A stretch of 30,479 nt of DNA from AC2028 sp002373595 (GTDB lineage Bacteria > Bacillota > Clostridia > Lachnospirales > Lachnospiraceae): NCBI GenBank assembly GCA_946616365.1, contig CAMOIX010000026.1:1-30479 (forward strand), written 5' to 3'. Below the pieces are notes generated by a model, which searched no databases, was not told the origin of the DNA, and was given only the letters and a program-made list of their open reading frames with translations. The first letter of the stretch is position 1. Every line of letters begins with the position of its first letter. Shown here piece by piece: positions 24,782-30,448 of the stretch. The translations under genes were made by a program, and so were the position numbers.

Positions 24782-24841
24782 ATGACGGATAACCATTTAA
24801 GAATATCAGACCTGCCTTATCGCAAACCTGTAAGGATATAA
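24782..24841 (+). CDS. Nineteen-codon orphan reading frame with a good ribosome site
   Basis: ATG at 24782 opens a 19-residue frame (MTDNHLRISDLPYRKPVRI) that stops at 24839-24841. AAAGGAG at about 24765-24771 is 10 nt upstream. The peptide looks like the very start of a longer enzyme cut short, possibly a nucleoside hydrolase-like protein (LPYRKPVRI before the first strand), but that is a weak guess. It could equally be a small leader peptide for the gene at 24860. Confidence 0.3.
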   Translation: MTDNHLRISDLPYRKPVRI

Positions 24842-24859
24842 AGAAAAGGTGATAACTCT

Positions 24860-25495
24860 ATGAAGTATGTAGGGATGTACTGGACGCTGTTTGCGCCTCT
24901 TATGAAGAAAAGCATCAATAAACGCTTTGGTCAGAATATGGCTGCAACAGCCATAAAGAATGGTAAGGCGGAATACAGAAAACTACTGGCCCATGCGGAT
25001 GATCTGGGACCGGGGAATCCTATGGCAAGTAATGCGTACTTTGCATATGTGTTTGCTGCGGCATGGCTTGGAAGTGAGCGTAAGATAACACCGGATGATA
25101 TGGCGCTTGTTATGACGGACGTGTTGGAAAGCAGGCTTCTCCGTACTGTGTTTGGGATGACCGATCTCAATAAAACTCCCGGGAAATGGGAGAAGGACAT
25201 GAGAAAGTACGACACATGGTTTAAGAAGCACGGAAAAGATTATCCCGTGAACTGGAATGTCAATTTCGAGGAAGGAAAGCACAGGAACGGAAGCTACTAT
25301 TATTTCAGCAGATGTCCGATCTGTGAGTTCTGTAAGCGGGAGGGTATATCCGAACTTATGCCTGCACTATGTTCCACGGATGAGGTGATGTTCAGACTAC
25401 AGCATGGGAAGCTATTCCGTGAGCATACGATCGCTGACGGGGACAGTATCTGTGATTACTGGATCGTCGGAGATAAAGTGAAAAATCCTACATAA
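24860..25495 (+). CDS. L-2-amino-thiazoline-4-carboxylate hydrolase-like protein (copy 2)
   Basis: A 211-residue second member of the PF14196-type family. The same Cys/Asp framework as copy 1 is kept: Cys152 and Cys155 (RCPIC), Cys171 and Asp174 (LCSTDE), and Cys198-Asp199 (ICDYW). The N-terminus (MKYVGMYWTLFAPLMKKSIN) parallels copy 1. The rest has diverged, so the copies probably act on different substrates or steps. AAGGTGAT precedes the ATG. It is flanked by the two paralogous four-helix membrane proteins at 24241 and 25518. Confidence 0.75.
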   Translation: MKYVGMYWTLFAPLMKKSINKRFGQNMAATAIKNGKAEYRKLLAHADDLGPGNPMASNAYFAYVFAAAWLGSERKITPDDMALVMTDVLESRLLRTVFGMTDLNKTPGKWEKDMRKYDTWFKKHGKDYPVNWNVNFEEGKHRNGSYYYFSRCPICEFCKREGISELMPALCSTDEVMFRLQHGKLFREHTIADGDSICDYWIVGDKVKNPT

Positions 25496-25517
25496 GGTAC
25501 AGATTGGAGGACGGACA

Positions 25518-26012
25518 ATGCTTATTGCAAAAGTTATTATCGAAGGATTGGGGCTTGGATTTCTTTTATACCTTATCTGTGCCATAGGTATCAGAAACGG
25601 CGCGATCGGAATGGTGCACCTATACAGCGGTGAAGTTCAGAAACGCGTGACCGAAAACGGACTTACCACAGCAGAGGAGATCAAAAGAAGGAGCATTCTT
25701 TTTAAATGCTTATGCATTCCCGGATATCTCATTTATGTGCTTGTATGCGCTTATGCGATCAATGGAGCGAGAGGTTTTTTAAGCGGATTCTGGCAGATGT
25801 TTGTGATACTTTCCATCATGAACCTGATCGACAGGATTCTTGTGGACGGATACTGGGTAGGCCATACGGATGCCTGGAACATTCCGGGGACTGAGGATCT
25901 GAAGCCTTATATCTCGGCAAACGACAAGAAGAAAAAGTGGATCATGGGTACTCTAGGAATGGCAGTTGTATCTGCGGCACTTTCGGGCATCATGTGTCTG
26001 ACCTTACGATAA
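25518..26012 (+). CDS. Unrecognised four-helix membrane protein (paralogue of the 24241 gene)
   Basis: A 164-residue membrane protein with hydrophobic segments at about residues 5-30, 62-84, 88-112 and 140-162. The loop between the first two is charged (EVQKRVTENGLTTAEEIKRR). The third segment carries FWQMFVILSIMNLIDRILVD, shared in pattern with the 24241 protein, then a polar stretch (VGHTDAWNIPGTEDLKPYIS) before the last helix. No family name is known to me. GGAGGACGGACA precedes the ATG. Confidence 0.7.
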   Translation: MLIAKVIIEGLGLGFLLYLICAIGIRNGAIGMVHLYSGEVQKRVTENGLTTAEEIKRRSILFKCLCIPGYLIYVLVCAYAINGARGFLSGFWQMFVILSIMNLIDRILVDGYWVGHTDAWNIPGTEDLKPYISANDKKKKWIMGTLGMAVVSAALSGIMCLTLR

Positions 26013-26062
26013 AAATGATGTGACGGCAGGGATGAGGTACGAGGATTTCAACTTTAAAGAGC

Positions 26063-26349
26063 ATGGAAGGGAAGAAAGTGGCAGATAAGATTCAAAACGC
26101 ATATCATGCTTCAAAGAATATTTATGATGATGTGCTGACACAAGGGAATGTTTTCAGCAGGATGTATATACGCTTCTTTTGGAGCGGAACAGATGATAAT
26201 GAGATTGCAAGGAAGGTATTGTCCTATGTGCCGGACGATTTTTCGGGAGAGTTAAGAAGGACAAGTACGAGCATATTGGGATGAAGCATATCAATACGAG
26301 AACCTTGGGAGAAAAGAGTTTTATGTATGATCTCGTAAAGGAAATTTAA
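26063..26349 (+). pseudogene. Truncated SAM methyltransferase remnant
   Basis: The frame from 26063 encodes 73 residues (stop at 26284). It starts like a class I methyltransferase of Clostridia: NAYHASKNIYDDVLTQGNVF, FFWSGTDDNEIARKVLSYVP and DDFSGEL. It then loses similarity just where the SAM-binding glycine loop should begin and stops. A different frame over 26281-26349 (HINTRTLGEKSFMYDLVKEI before TAA) looks like a genuine C-terminus. The likely reading is a deletion that joined the two ends out of frame. The start may be ATG 26063 or GTG 26078. Confidence 0.6.
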
Positions 26350-26395
26350 TAATCGCTCCTGTTTATGATAGAACGATAGAACTTGATGAAGAGTA

Positions 26396-26426
26396 CACCT
26401 GTCTGAAATGTGGCAGGTGCTTTTTT
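26396..26426 (+). terminator. Rho-independent terminator ending the accessory block
   Basis: CACCTGTC (26396-26403) pairs with GGCAGGTG (26412-26419) with one G-U around an 8-nt loop, followed by six T (26421-26426). It isolates the block before it from the cassette promoter that begins 4 nt later. Confidence 0.82.
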
Positions 26427-26429
26427 ATC

Positions 26430-26458
26430 TTGACATGTAGTCAATGACTACATATAAT
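26430..26458 (+). promoter_or_regulatory. Perfect consensus sigma-A promoter of the HTH/metallophosphoesterase cassette
   Basis: TTGACA at 26430-26435 and TATAAT at 26453-26458 are both exact consensus hexamers with an exact 17-bp spacer. Such a strong promoter usually implies tight repression, and the spacer itself is a palindromic operator (26436-26452). The first gene starts at 26501. Confidence 0.93.
26436..26452. promoter_or_regulatory. 17-bp perfect palindromic operator inside the promoter spacer
   Basis: TGTAGTCA-A-TGACTACA fills exactly the interval between -35 and -10. A further half-site, TGACTACA, lies at 26479-26486, just after the expected start of transcription. A dimeric protein bound here would block RNA polymerase. 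The first gene of the cassette encodes a small HTH protein, the obvious candidate for binding. Confidence 0.82.
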
Positions 26459-26500
26459 ATAGATAGAAGTATACGCATTGACTACACCGTGGAGGTGCTT

Positions 26501-26776
26501 ATGAAGAAGGAAATATATAACATCGAAGGAATCGAGATCGAAGTTGAAAAGTATGACAAGAGCGATAAGGATGCAGAGAAACGTCGCATTGCTTATTGCT
26601 TCAAGACAGTCAGAGAAAAGTCCGGAATGACCAGGACTGATTTTTGTGCGTGGCTTGGTGTGCCGTATCGCACCATGCAGGAATGGGAGCTTGGCCGGAG
26701 AGCGATGCCGGAATATGTTTTAAGACTAATCGCGTACAAGGTTATGAATGAACTTCGGGAAGGGAGGATCGGCTGA
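26501..26776 (+). CDS. Small helix-turn-helix DNA-binding protein, probable autorepressor
   Basis: A 91-residue protein with a Xre/Cro-like HTH at about residues 38-80: FKTVREKSGMTRTDFCAWLG, then VPYRTMQEWELGRRAMPEYV and LRLIAYKV. The first 35 residues are charged (IEGIEIEVEKYDKSDKDAEK) and unlike classical Cro. The ATG at 26501 is set by GGAGG at 26491-26495; the frame open from 26444 would run through the promoter. It lies under the palindromic operator and begins a five-gene operon. The size and autoregulatory layout resemble antitoxins, but the next gene is a membrane protein, not a typical toxin. Confidence 0.75.
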   Translation: MKKEIYNIEGIEIEVEKYDKSDKDAEKRRIAYCFKTVREKSGMTRTDFCAWLGVPYRTMQEWELGRRAMPEYVLRLIAYKVMNELREGRIG

Positions 26777-26777
26777 T

Positions 26778-27062
26778 ATGTTTATACTGAGAAAACTGTT
26801 TAAGATCATGTTGCTTCCGGTAGTCTTTGTTTTGTTTTTTGTTAAATGGCTATTGGCAACATCATTAAAACTCACAGAGTCTATCATTGGACTCTTTACC
26901 TTGATTGTGGGAGCGGGTATTGTTTATTATCTTATCTGCAAAAGATGGTCGGATGTATTTCTCATGTCACTGATCTTTGCAGCAATCATAGTTGTCTTAC
27001 TGGCTGTCATCACTATACAGGACTGGTGTGATGCGCTGATTGAAAAAATTGGAGCGCTATAA
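26778..27062 (+). CDS. CD1845-like small membrane protein
   Basis: A 94-residue protein with three hydrophobic segments (about residues 8-28, 36-54, 62-82). It begins FILRKLFKIMLLPVVFVLFF, typical of the small CD1845 family proteins carried by Clostridia integrative elements. Function unknown. The ATG at 26778 overlaps nothing but is 1 nt after the previous stop, with GGGAGG inside the end of the HTH gene; the longer open frame from 26748 is not needed. This gene supports the view that the region belongs to an integrative element. Confidence 0.6.
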   Translation: MFILRKLFKIMLLPVVFVLFFVKWLLATSLKLTESIIGLFTLIVGAGIVYYLICKRWSDVFLMSLIFAAIIVVLLAVITIQDWCDALIEKIGAL

Positions 27063-27080
27063 AGATCGGAGGGTTGTAAG

Positions 27081-27623
27081 ATGGTATATTTTACAGCGGA
27101 TATGCATTTTGGTCACAGAGCCATAATCCATATGCAGAACCGCCCTTTTGAATCTGTCGAGGAAATGGACAGAGTTCTTCTTCAGAATTTCAATTCGGTG
27201 GTTCGTCAGAATGATACAGTTTATATTCTGGGTGATATTTGCCATCACATGAAGGTCGAGGATGCGGATGCGCTTATCAAAAAGCTGAATGGAAAAAAGT
27301 ATCTGATTGTAGGAAATCATGATAAGAACTATGATCCGAGATTGTTTGAGGATATCCGTGACTTTATGAAAGTATCTGTAGACGGATGTAACTTTGTACT
27401 GATGCATTATCCGATGCTTTCCTGGCCTAAAAAGAGTAACGGTGGGTATCAGCTACACGGTCATATTCATGCACGCATGGAATATAACGAAGCAAATCGC
27501 GCGGAGGGAATCAGACGATATGATGTTGGCGTAGATGCCAATAACTTCTTTCCGGTTTCAGTGAAGCAGATAATAGATTTCTTTGGAGAGCAGGTGAACG
27601 CAGATGATCACAACATTATATGA
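27081..27623 (+). CDS. Calcineurin-like metallophosphoesterase 1 (180 residues)
   Basis: A compact phosphoesterase with all metal-binding motifs: DMHFGH (Asp7, His9, His12), GDICHH (51-56), GNHD (78-81), MHYP (His109) and GHIH (127-130). These ligate the two metals in the family. Small single-domain members act on nucleotides, cyclic nucleotides or nucleic acid ends; the substrate here is not evident. GGAGGG precedes the ATG. The end overlaps the second phosphoesterase gene by 20 nt, which is strong evidence for coupled synthesis. Confidence 0.85.
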   Translation: MVYFTADMHFGHRAIIHMQNRPFESVEEMDRVLLQNFNSVVRQNDTVYILGDICHHMKVEDADALIKKLNGKKYLIVGNHDKNYDPRLFEDIRDFMKVSVDGCNFVLMHYPMLSWPKKSNGGYQLHGHIHARMEYNEANRAEGIRRYDVGVDANNFFPVSVKQIIDFFGEQVNADDHNII

Positions 27624-28173
27624 ACCGTTCCGGCATTGGTCGGAAGGCGGTAGTGTATATATTCTTTCGGATTTACATTTTGCCGACAGTGACTGTAAGT
27701 TGATGGATCCGAACTGGATCACGCCAGAGGAGCAACTTGATGTAATCAATGGTATGGTAGGCAAAGGGGATACCTTTGTTTGCCTTGGCGATGTAGGAGA
27801 TCCGAAGTATGTTCCGATGATCAAGGCTCGAAAAAAGATTTTGCTGTTGGGAAATCATGATGCTCGTGGAGCATATAAAGATCTCTTTAGTGAAGTATAT
27901 GCAGGACCCTTGTTTATTTCGGATAAGATACTTCTGTCACATGAGCCTGTATACGGACTTCCCTGGTGTTTGAACATACACGGACACGATCATAATAATA
28001 TGGAAGCATACAAAGATGGATGTAAGCATATTAACCTTGCAGCGAATGTATGTGGCTATACGCCAATCAATCTTGGTAAGCGCATAAAGGATGGTATCCT
28101 ATCAGATATTGAAAGCATTCATCGTATAACGATAGACCGTGCGGTGGAAAGGAAAATGAAACGTAATGAGTAA
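27604..28173 (+). CDS. Calcineurin-like metallophosphoesterase 2 (189 residues)
   Basis: A second, different phosphoesterase. Motifs: SDLHFAD (Asp23, His25), GDVGD (62-66), GNHD (83-86), SHEP (His113) and GHDH (127-130). Compared with enzyme 1 it has an N-terminal extension of about 16 residues and GDVGDP instead of GDICHH, so metal or substrate preference may differ. GAGCAGGTGAACGCAG precedes the ATG inside enzyme 1. It overlaps enzyme 3 by 8 nt. Confidence 0.85.
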   Translation: MITTLYEPFRHWSEGGSVYILSDLHFADSDCKLMDPNWITPEEQLDVINGMVGKGDTFVCLGDVGDPKYVPMIKARKKILLLGNHDARGAYKDLFSEVYAGPLFISDKILLSHEPVYGLPWCLNIHGHDHNNMEAYKDGCKHINLAANVCGYTPINLGKRIKDGILSDIESIHRITIDRAVERKMKRNE

Positions 28174-29101
28174 GGTCTTTGTAATTCCGGATGTTCATCT
28201 GAAGCCTTGGATATTTGATAAGGCAGAGGAACTCCTTTCTCGAAGTGAATATGATAAAATCGTCTGTCTTGGAGATCTCGTAGATGACTGGGATCAGGAA
28301 AAGAATCTGGGGTTGTACAGCAATACCTTTGATGCGGTTGAGAAATTTATAGAGCGGCATCCTAACTTCCTGCTCTGCTATGGAAATCATGACGTGAGTT
28401 ACATCTGGGAGGCCCGCGAGTCAGGGTACTCTGATCATGCAAGACCGGTAGTGCTTGAAGGATTATCAAAACTTGAAAAACTTATCCCGGCAGGTAATAT
28501 TGCCTATATCCATCGGATTGATAATGTTCTCTTCAGCCATGCAGGATTAACGGAAGTGTTTGTTTCTCATTTTCTTCCGGATTTTAGCGGTGACATAGAT
28601 GAACTTCTTGAAAGGATCAATGGCTTCCGAAGAGATGAATTGTGGTGTGATGCCTCACCAATCTGGGCAAGACCGCAGGATGGCAGGATTGAAATGTATC
28701 CTGCTGGATATCTGCAGGTAGTGGGGCACACGCCGGTTAGGAAGACAGATTATTTTGGGGAAGTTGTTACCGTAGATAATTTCTCTACATATCGTAACGG
28801 AGATCCTATCGGAGACCAGCGCTTTATCTGGGTTGATACTGTCTCAAGGCAGTGGGGATTTGCAGACGGTGACGGGAAAGCGGAGAAGCTGCCGGATCCC
28901 AAACTGGATATCCGCAATTATAAGGTTGGTGATCATGTTAAGTTCAAGATCAGATATCATGGCTCTGATAAAGAAGAGATTCTCGATGGCACTGTTGAGA
29001 TAATAGATCATTATTCGGGCGGTTATACTTCAATTGATGTTATGGGCGGAGATACCTTGTATAAGCATCTTCCTTTAACAGATATACTTGAACATTGTTG
29101 A
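28166..29101 (+). CDS. Calcineurin-like metallophosphoesterase 3 with C-terminal extension (311 residues)
   Basis: A larger PPP/diadenosine tetraphosphatase-like phosphoesterase. Motifs: PDVHLKP (Asp9, His11), GDLVDDW (36-42), YGNHDVSY (GNHD at 73-76), SHAGLTE (His125) and VVGHTPV (His188). The SHAG and GHTP pair is typical of the ApaH/PPP-like branch. Residues about 245-311 form an extra beta-rich domain (VGDHVKFKIRYHG, ILDGTVEIID, YTSIDVMGG) with the look of a small SH3/KOW-like barrel, perhaps for nucleic acid or protein contact. It is the last gene of the cassette. The next promoter's -35 overlaps its stop codon. Confidence 0.83.
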   Translation: MSKVFVIPDVHLKPWIFDKAEELLSRSEYDKIVCLGDLVDDWDQEKNLGLYSNTFDAVEKFIERHPNFLLCYGNHDVSYIWEARESGYSDHARPVVLEGLSKLEKLIPAGNIAYIHRIDNVLFSHAGLTEVFVSHFLPDFSGDIDELLERINGFRRDELWCDASPIWARPQDGRIEMYPAGYLQVVGHTPVRKTDYFGEVVTVDNFSTYRNGDPIGDQRFIWVDTVSRQWGFADGDGKAEKLPDPKLDIRNYKVGDHVKFKIRYHGSDKEEILDGTVEIIDHYSGGYTSIDVMGGDTLYKHLPLTDILEHC

Positions 29102-29126
29102 CAACATGGCTTTCTTGAAGTATATT
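29098..29126 (+). promoter_or_regulatory. Sigma-A type promoter of the SMR transporter gene
   Basis: TTGACA at 29098-29103, overlapping the stop codon of the previous gene, is followed by TATATT at 29121-29126 with exactly 17 bp between. The start of transcription would be near 29133, giving a leader of about 113 nt before the gene at 29246. Confidence 0.85.
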
Positions 29127-29149
29127 TTACGCAATAAAATAAACAGGCG

Positions 29150-29220
29150 CCCATTGCTACCGAGTAATGGGATAAACGTCATTTCTTTACCGTTAGGTCT
29201 TAGCAGGTAAGGAAATGGCG
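29150..29220 (+). promoter_or_regulatory. Two-hairpin structured leader of the SMR gene (riboswitch or attenuator candidate)
   Basis: Hairpin 1: CCCATTGCT (29150-29158) with AGTAATGGG (29163-29171), one G-U, tetraloop ACCG. Hairpin 2: CGTCATTTCTTTACC (29177-29191) with GGTAAGGAAATGGCG (29206-29220), 15 bp with two G-U, 14-nt loop, followed by TATTTTGTT, which resembles a weak terminator. SMR genes of the Gdx type are often under guanidine riboswitches. Tandem hairpins recall guanidine-II (mini-ykkC), but its loops read ACGG or ACGA, not ACCG, and I could not match the guanidine-I or -III consensus. Confidence 0.55.
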
Positions 29221-29245
29221 TATTTTGTTATATGGAGGTTTTCGT

Positions 29246-29566
29246 ATGAAATGGTTTTATTTGTTTGTAGCAGGTGCACTTGAGATTACCTGGGCTGTAG
29301 CTATGAAGAAATCAAATGGGTTCACGGTCTTAGTTCCTTCTATCGTTACCGGAGTCGGATATGTTGCCAGTGCTATATTTCTGGCCATTGCGCTGAAGCA
29401 ACTTCCTTTGGGTACGGCATATGCTATGTGGACCGGTATGGGAATTGTCGGAACGACGTTACTTGGAATATTTCTTTTTAATGAAAAGTTATCTGTTCCG
29501 CAGGTGATCTGTGTTATCCTTATTGTGATTGGGATAGCCGGGCTTAAGATATTAGGAAAAGAGTGA
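29246..29566 (+). CDS. SMR family transporter, Gdx/SugE (guanidinium exporter) type
   Basis: A 106-residue small multidrug resistance family protein with four membrane helices. The essential Glu13 is in GALEITWAVAMKKSNGF, with Trp16 and Lys21/22 as in Gdx/SugE rather than EmrE. The second signature LGTAYAMWTGMGIVGTTLLG also fits Gdx. Gdx proteins export guanidinium in exchange for protons; some SMR proteins of this branch carry quaternary amines. The ATG at 29246 is supported by TGGAGG. The structured leader before it suggests control by a small ligand. The next gene follows within 10 nt. Confidence 0.88.
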   Translation: MKWFYLFVAGALEITWAVAMKKSNGFTVLVPSIVTGVGYVASAIFLAIALKQLPLGTAYAMWTGMGIVGTTLLGIFLFNEKLSVPQVICVILIVIGIAGLKILGKE

Positions 29567-29576
29567 GGTGCTTATG

Positions 29577-30053
29577 ATGTTTAGAAAAATGCGTAGATTC
29601 AAGCAACAGATATCCGATGTGGAGTGCATCGATATTTTAAAAAGTACCAAGAGAGGTGTACTATCGCTGATCGGAGATGATGGATATCCATATGGTATTC
29701 CGATAGACCACTGGTACTGCGAAGAGGATGGTAAGATATATTTTCATGGTGCTAAGGAAGGACATAAGATTGATGCGATAAGAGCCTGTGACAAGGCAAG
29801 CTACTGTGTTTATGATGAGGGTTATCGCAAAGAAGGAGACTGGGCTCTCAATATCACCAGTGTCATCGCATTTGGCAGGATCAGTCTTGTGTCTGATGAA
29901 GATAAGGCAAGGAAAATCTGTACCGCACTTGTAAAGAAGTTTACAGATGATGATGAGTATTTGGAAAAGGAACTTAAGAATGCCTTCCCCAGAGTACAAT
30001 GTCTGGAGTTCATGCCGGAGCATATGACCGGAAAGCTGGTCAACGAATCATAG
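29577..30053 (+). CDS. Pyridoxamine 5'-phosphate oxidase-like FMN-binding split-barrel protein
   Basis: A 158-residue flavoprotein of the PNPOx-like superfamily, related to the NimA-type and MSMEG-like clade. Visible: VECIDILKSTKRGVLSLIGD then DGYPYGIPIDHWY (the first strands of the split barrel) and KIYFHGAKEGHKIDAI (the FMN phosphate-binding segment), followed by KASYCVYDEG and ALNITSVIAFGRI. Such proteins reduce small molecules or protect against nitro compounds and oxidants. The start may be 29577 or the preceding in-frame ATG at 29574; GAGGTG at 29565-29570 serves either. It is probably co-transcribed with the SMR gene. Confidence 0.82.
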   Translation: MFRKMRRFKQQISDVECIDILKSTKRGVLSLIGDDGYPYGIPIDHWYCEEDGKIYFHGAKEGHKIDAIRACDKASYCVYDEGYRKEGDWALNITSVIAFGRISLVSDEDKARKICTALVKKFTDDDEYLEKELKNAFPRVQCLEFMPEHMTGKLVNES

Positions 30054-30083
30054 TGGGAACTATATATCACAATTCCGATAAAT

Positions 30084-30131
30084 AGTACCAAAATAGTACC
30101 TTTTCAGTACGAAAGAAGTACCTTTACAGTA
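30084..30131. repeat. Five AGTAC repeats with an exact 11-bp period
   Basis: AGTACC, AGTACC, AGTACG, AGTACC and AGTATT begin at 30084, 30095, 30106, 30117 and 30128. The spacing is 11 bp each time, so the motifs lie on about one face of the helix. They end in a T-run and precede possible -10 boxes (TATATT at 30155-30160, TACAAT at 30161-30166) that lack a good -35. This suggests activator or repressor binding, or iterons. Confidence 0.72.
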
Positions 30132-30448
30132 TTTTTTTTCGAAAATAGGTGTGTTATATTTACAATGGACAAAGCGAACGGGAAAACAAAAACACCCGAG
30201 CCGCCGAGTCCATTTTCTTTTGCAAAAGAATACCGGCAATGATGAGCGTCAGATCATGACTTCGAAAGAGGTTGTGGGCCTGGCGCTTTTTGCGTGAGCA
30301 ATGAGGAAAATGGAAGCCGTGCTTGCACGAGCTGACATTTGACGAATGCCGCGACAGTCTGAGGCGGAGCCTCAGACCTTGTCATCAACCCAAGGCCGAG
30401 GATGACGATCCGGAGCCAACACAAAAAAGCGAAAGGATAAAACACACT
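30132..30448. other. Gene-free structured region before the last gene
   Basis: No reading frame here is convincing. Structures seen: AATGGAC (30164-30170) with GTCCATT (30208-30214); a 16-bp perfect palindrome at 30215-30230 (TTCTTTTGCAAAAGAA); and GTCTGAGGC with GCCTCAGAC around GGA near 30357-30377, extended by GACA/TGTC. The stretch is long for a leader and could hold a structured RNA, a transfer origin or a leader of the last gene. Confidence 0.5.

Noticed and set aside
26501..27062. Toxin-antitoxin pair made of the HTH and CD1845-like genes
   Set aside because: The autoregulated HTH fits an antitoxin, but the membrane protein resembles a common element family not known to be toxic, and three enzymes follow in the same operon.
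29150..29220. Guanidine-I, -II or -III riboswitch
   Set aside because: Gene context fits, but loop sequences and the known conserved blocks do not match what I know of these classes; kept only as an unassigned leader.
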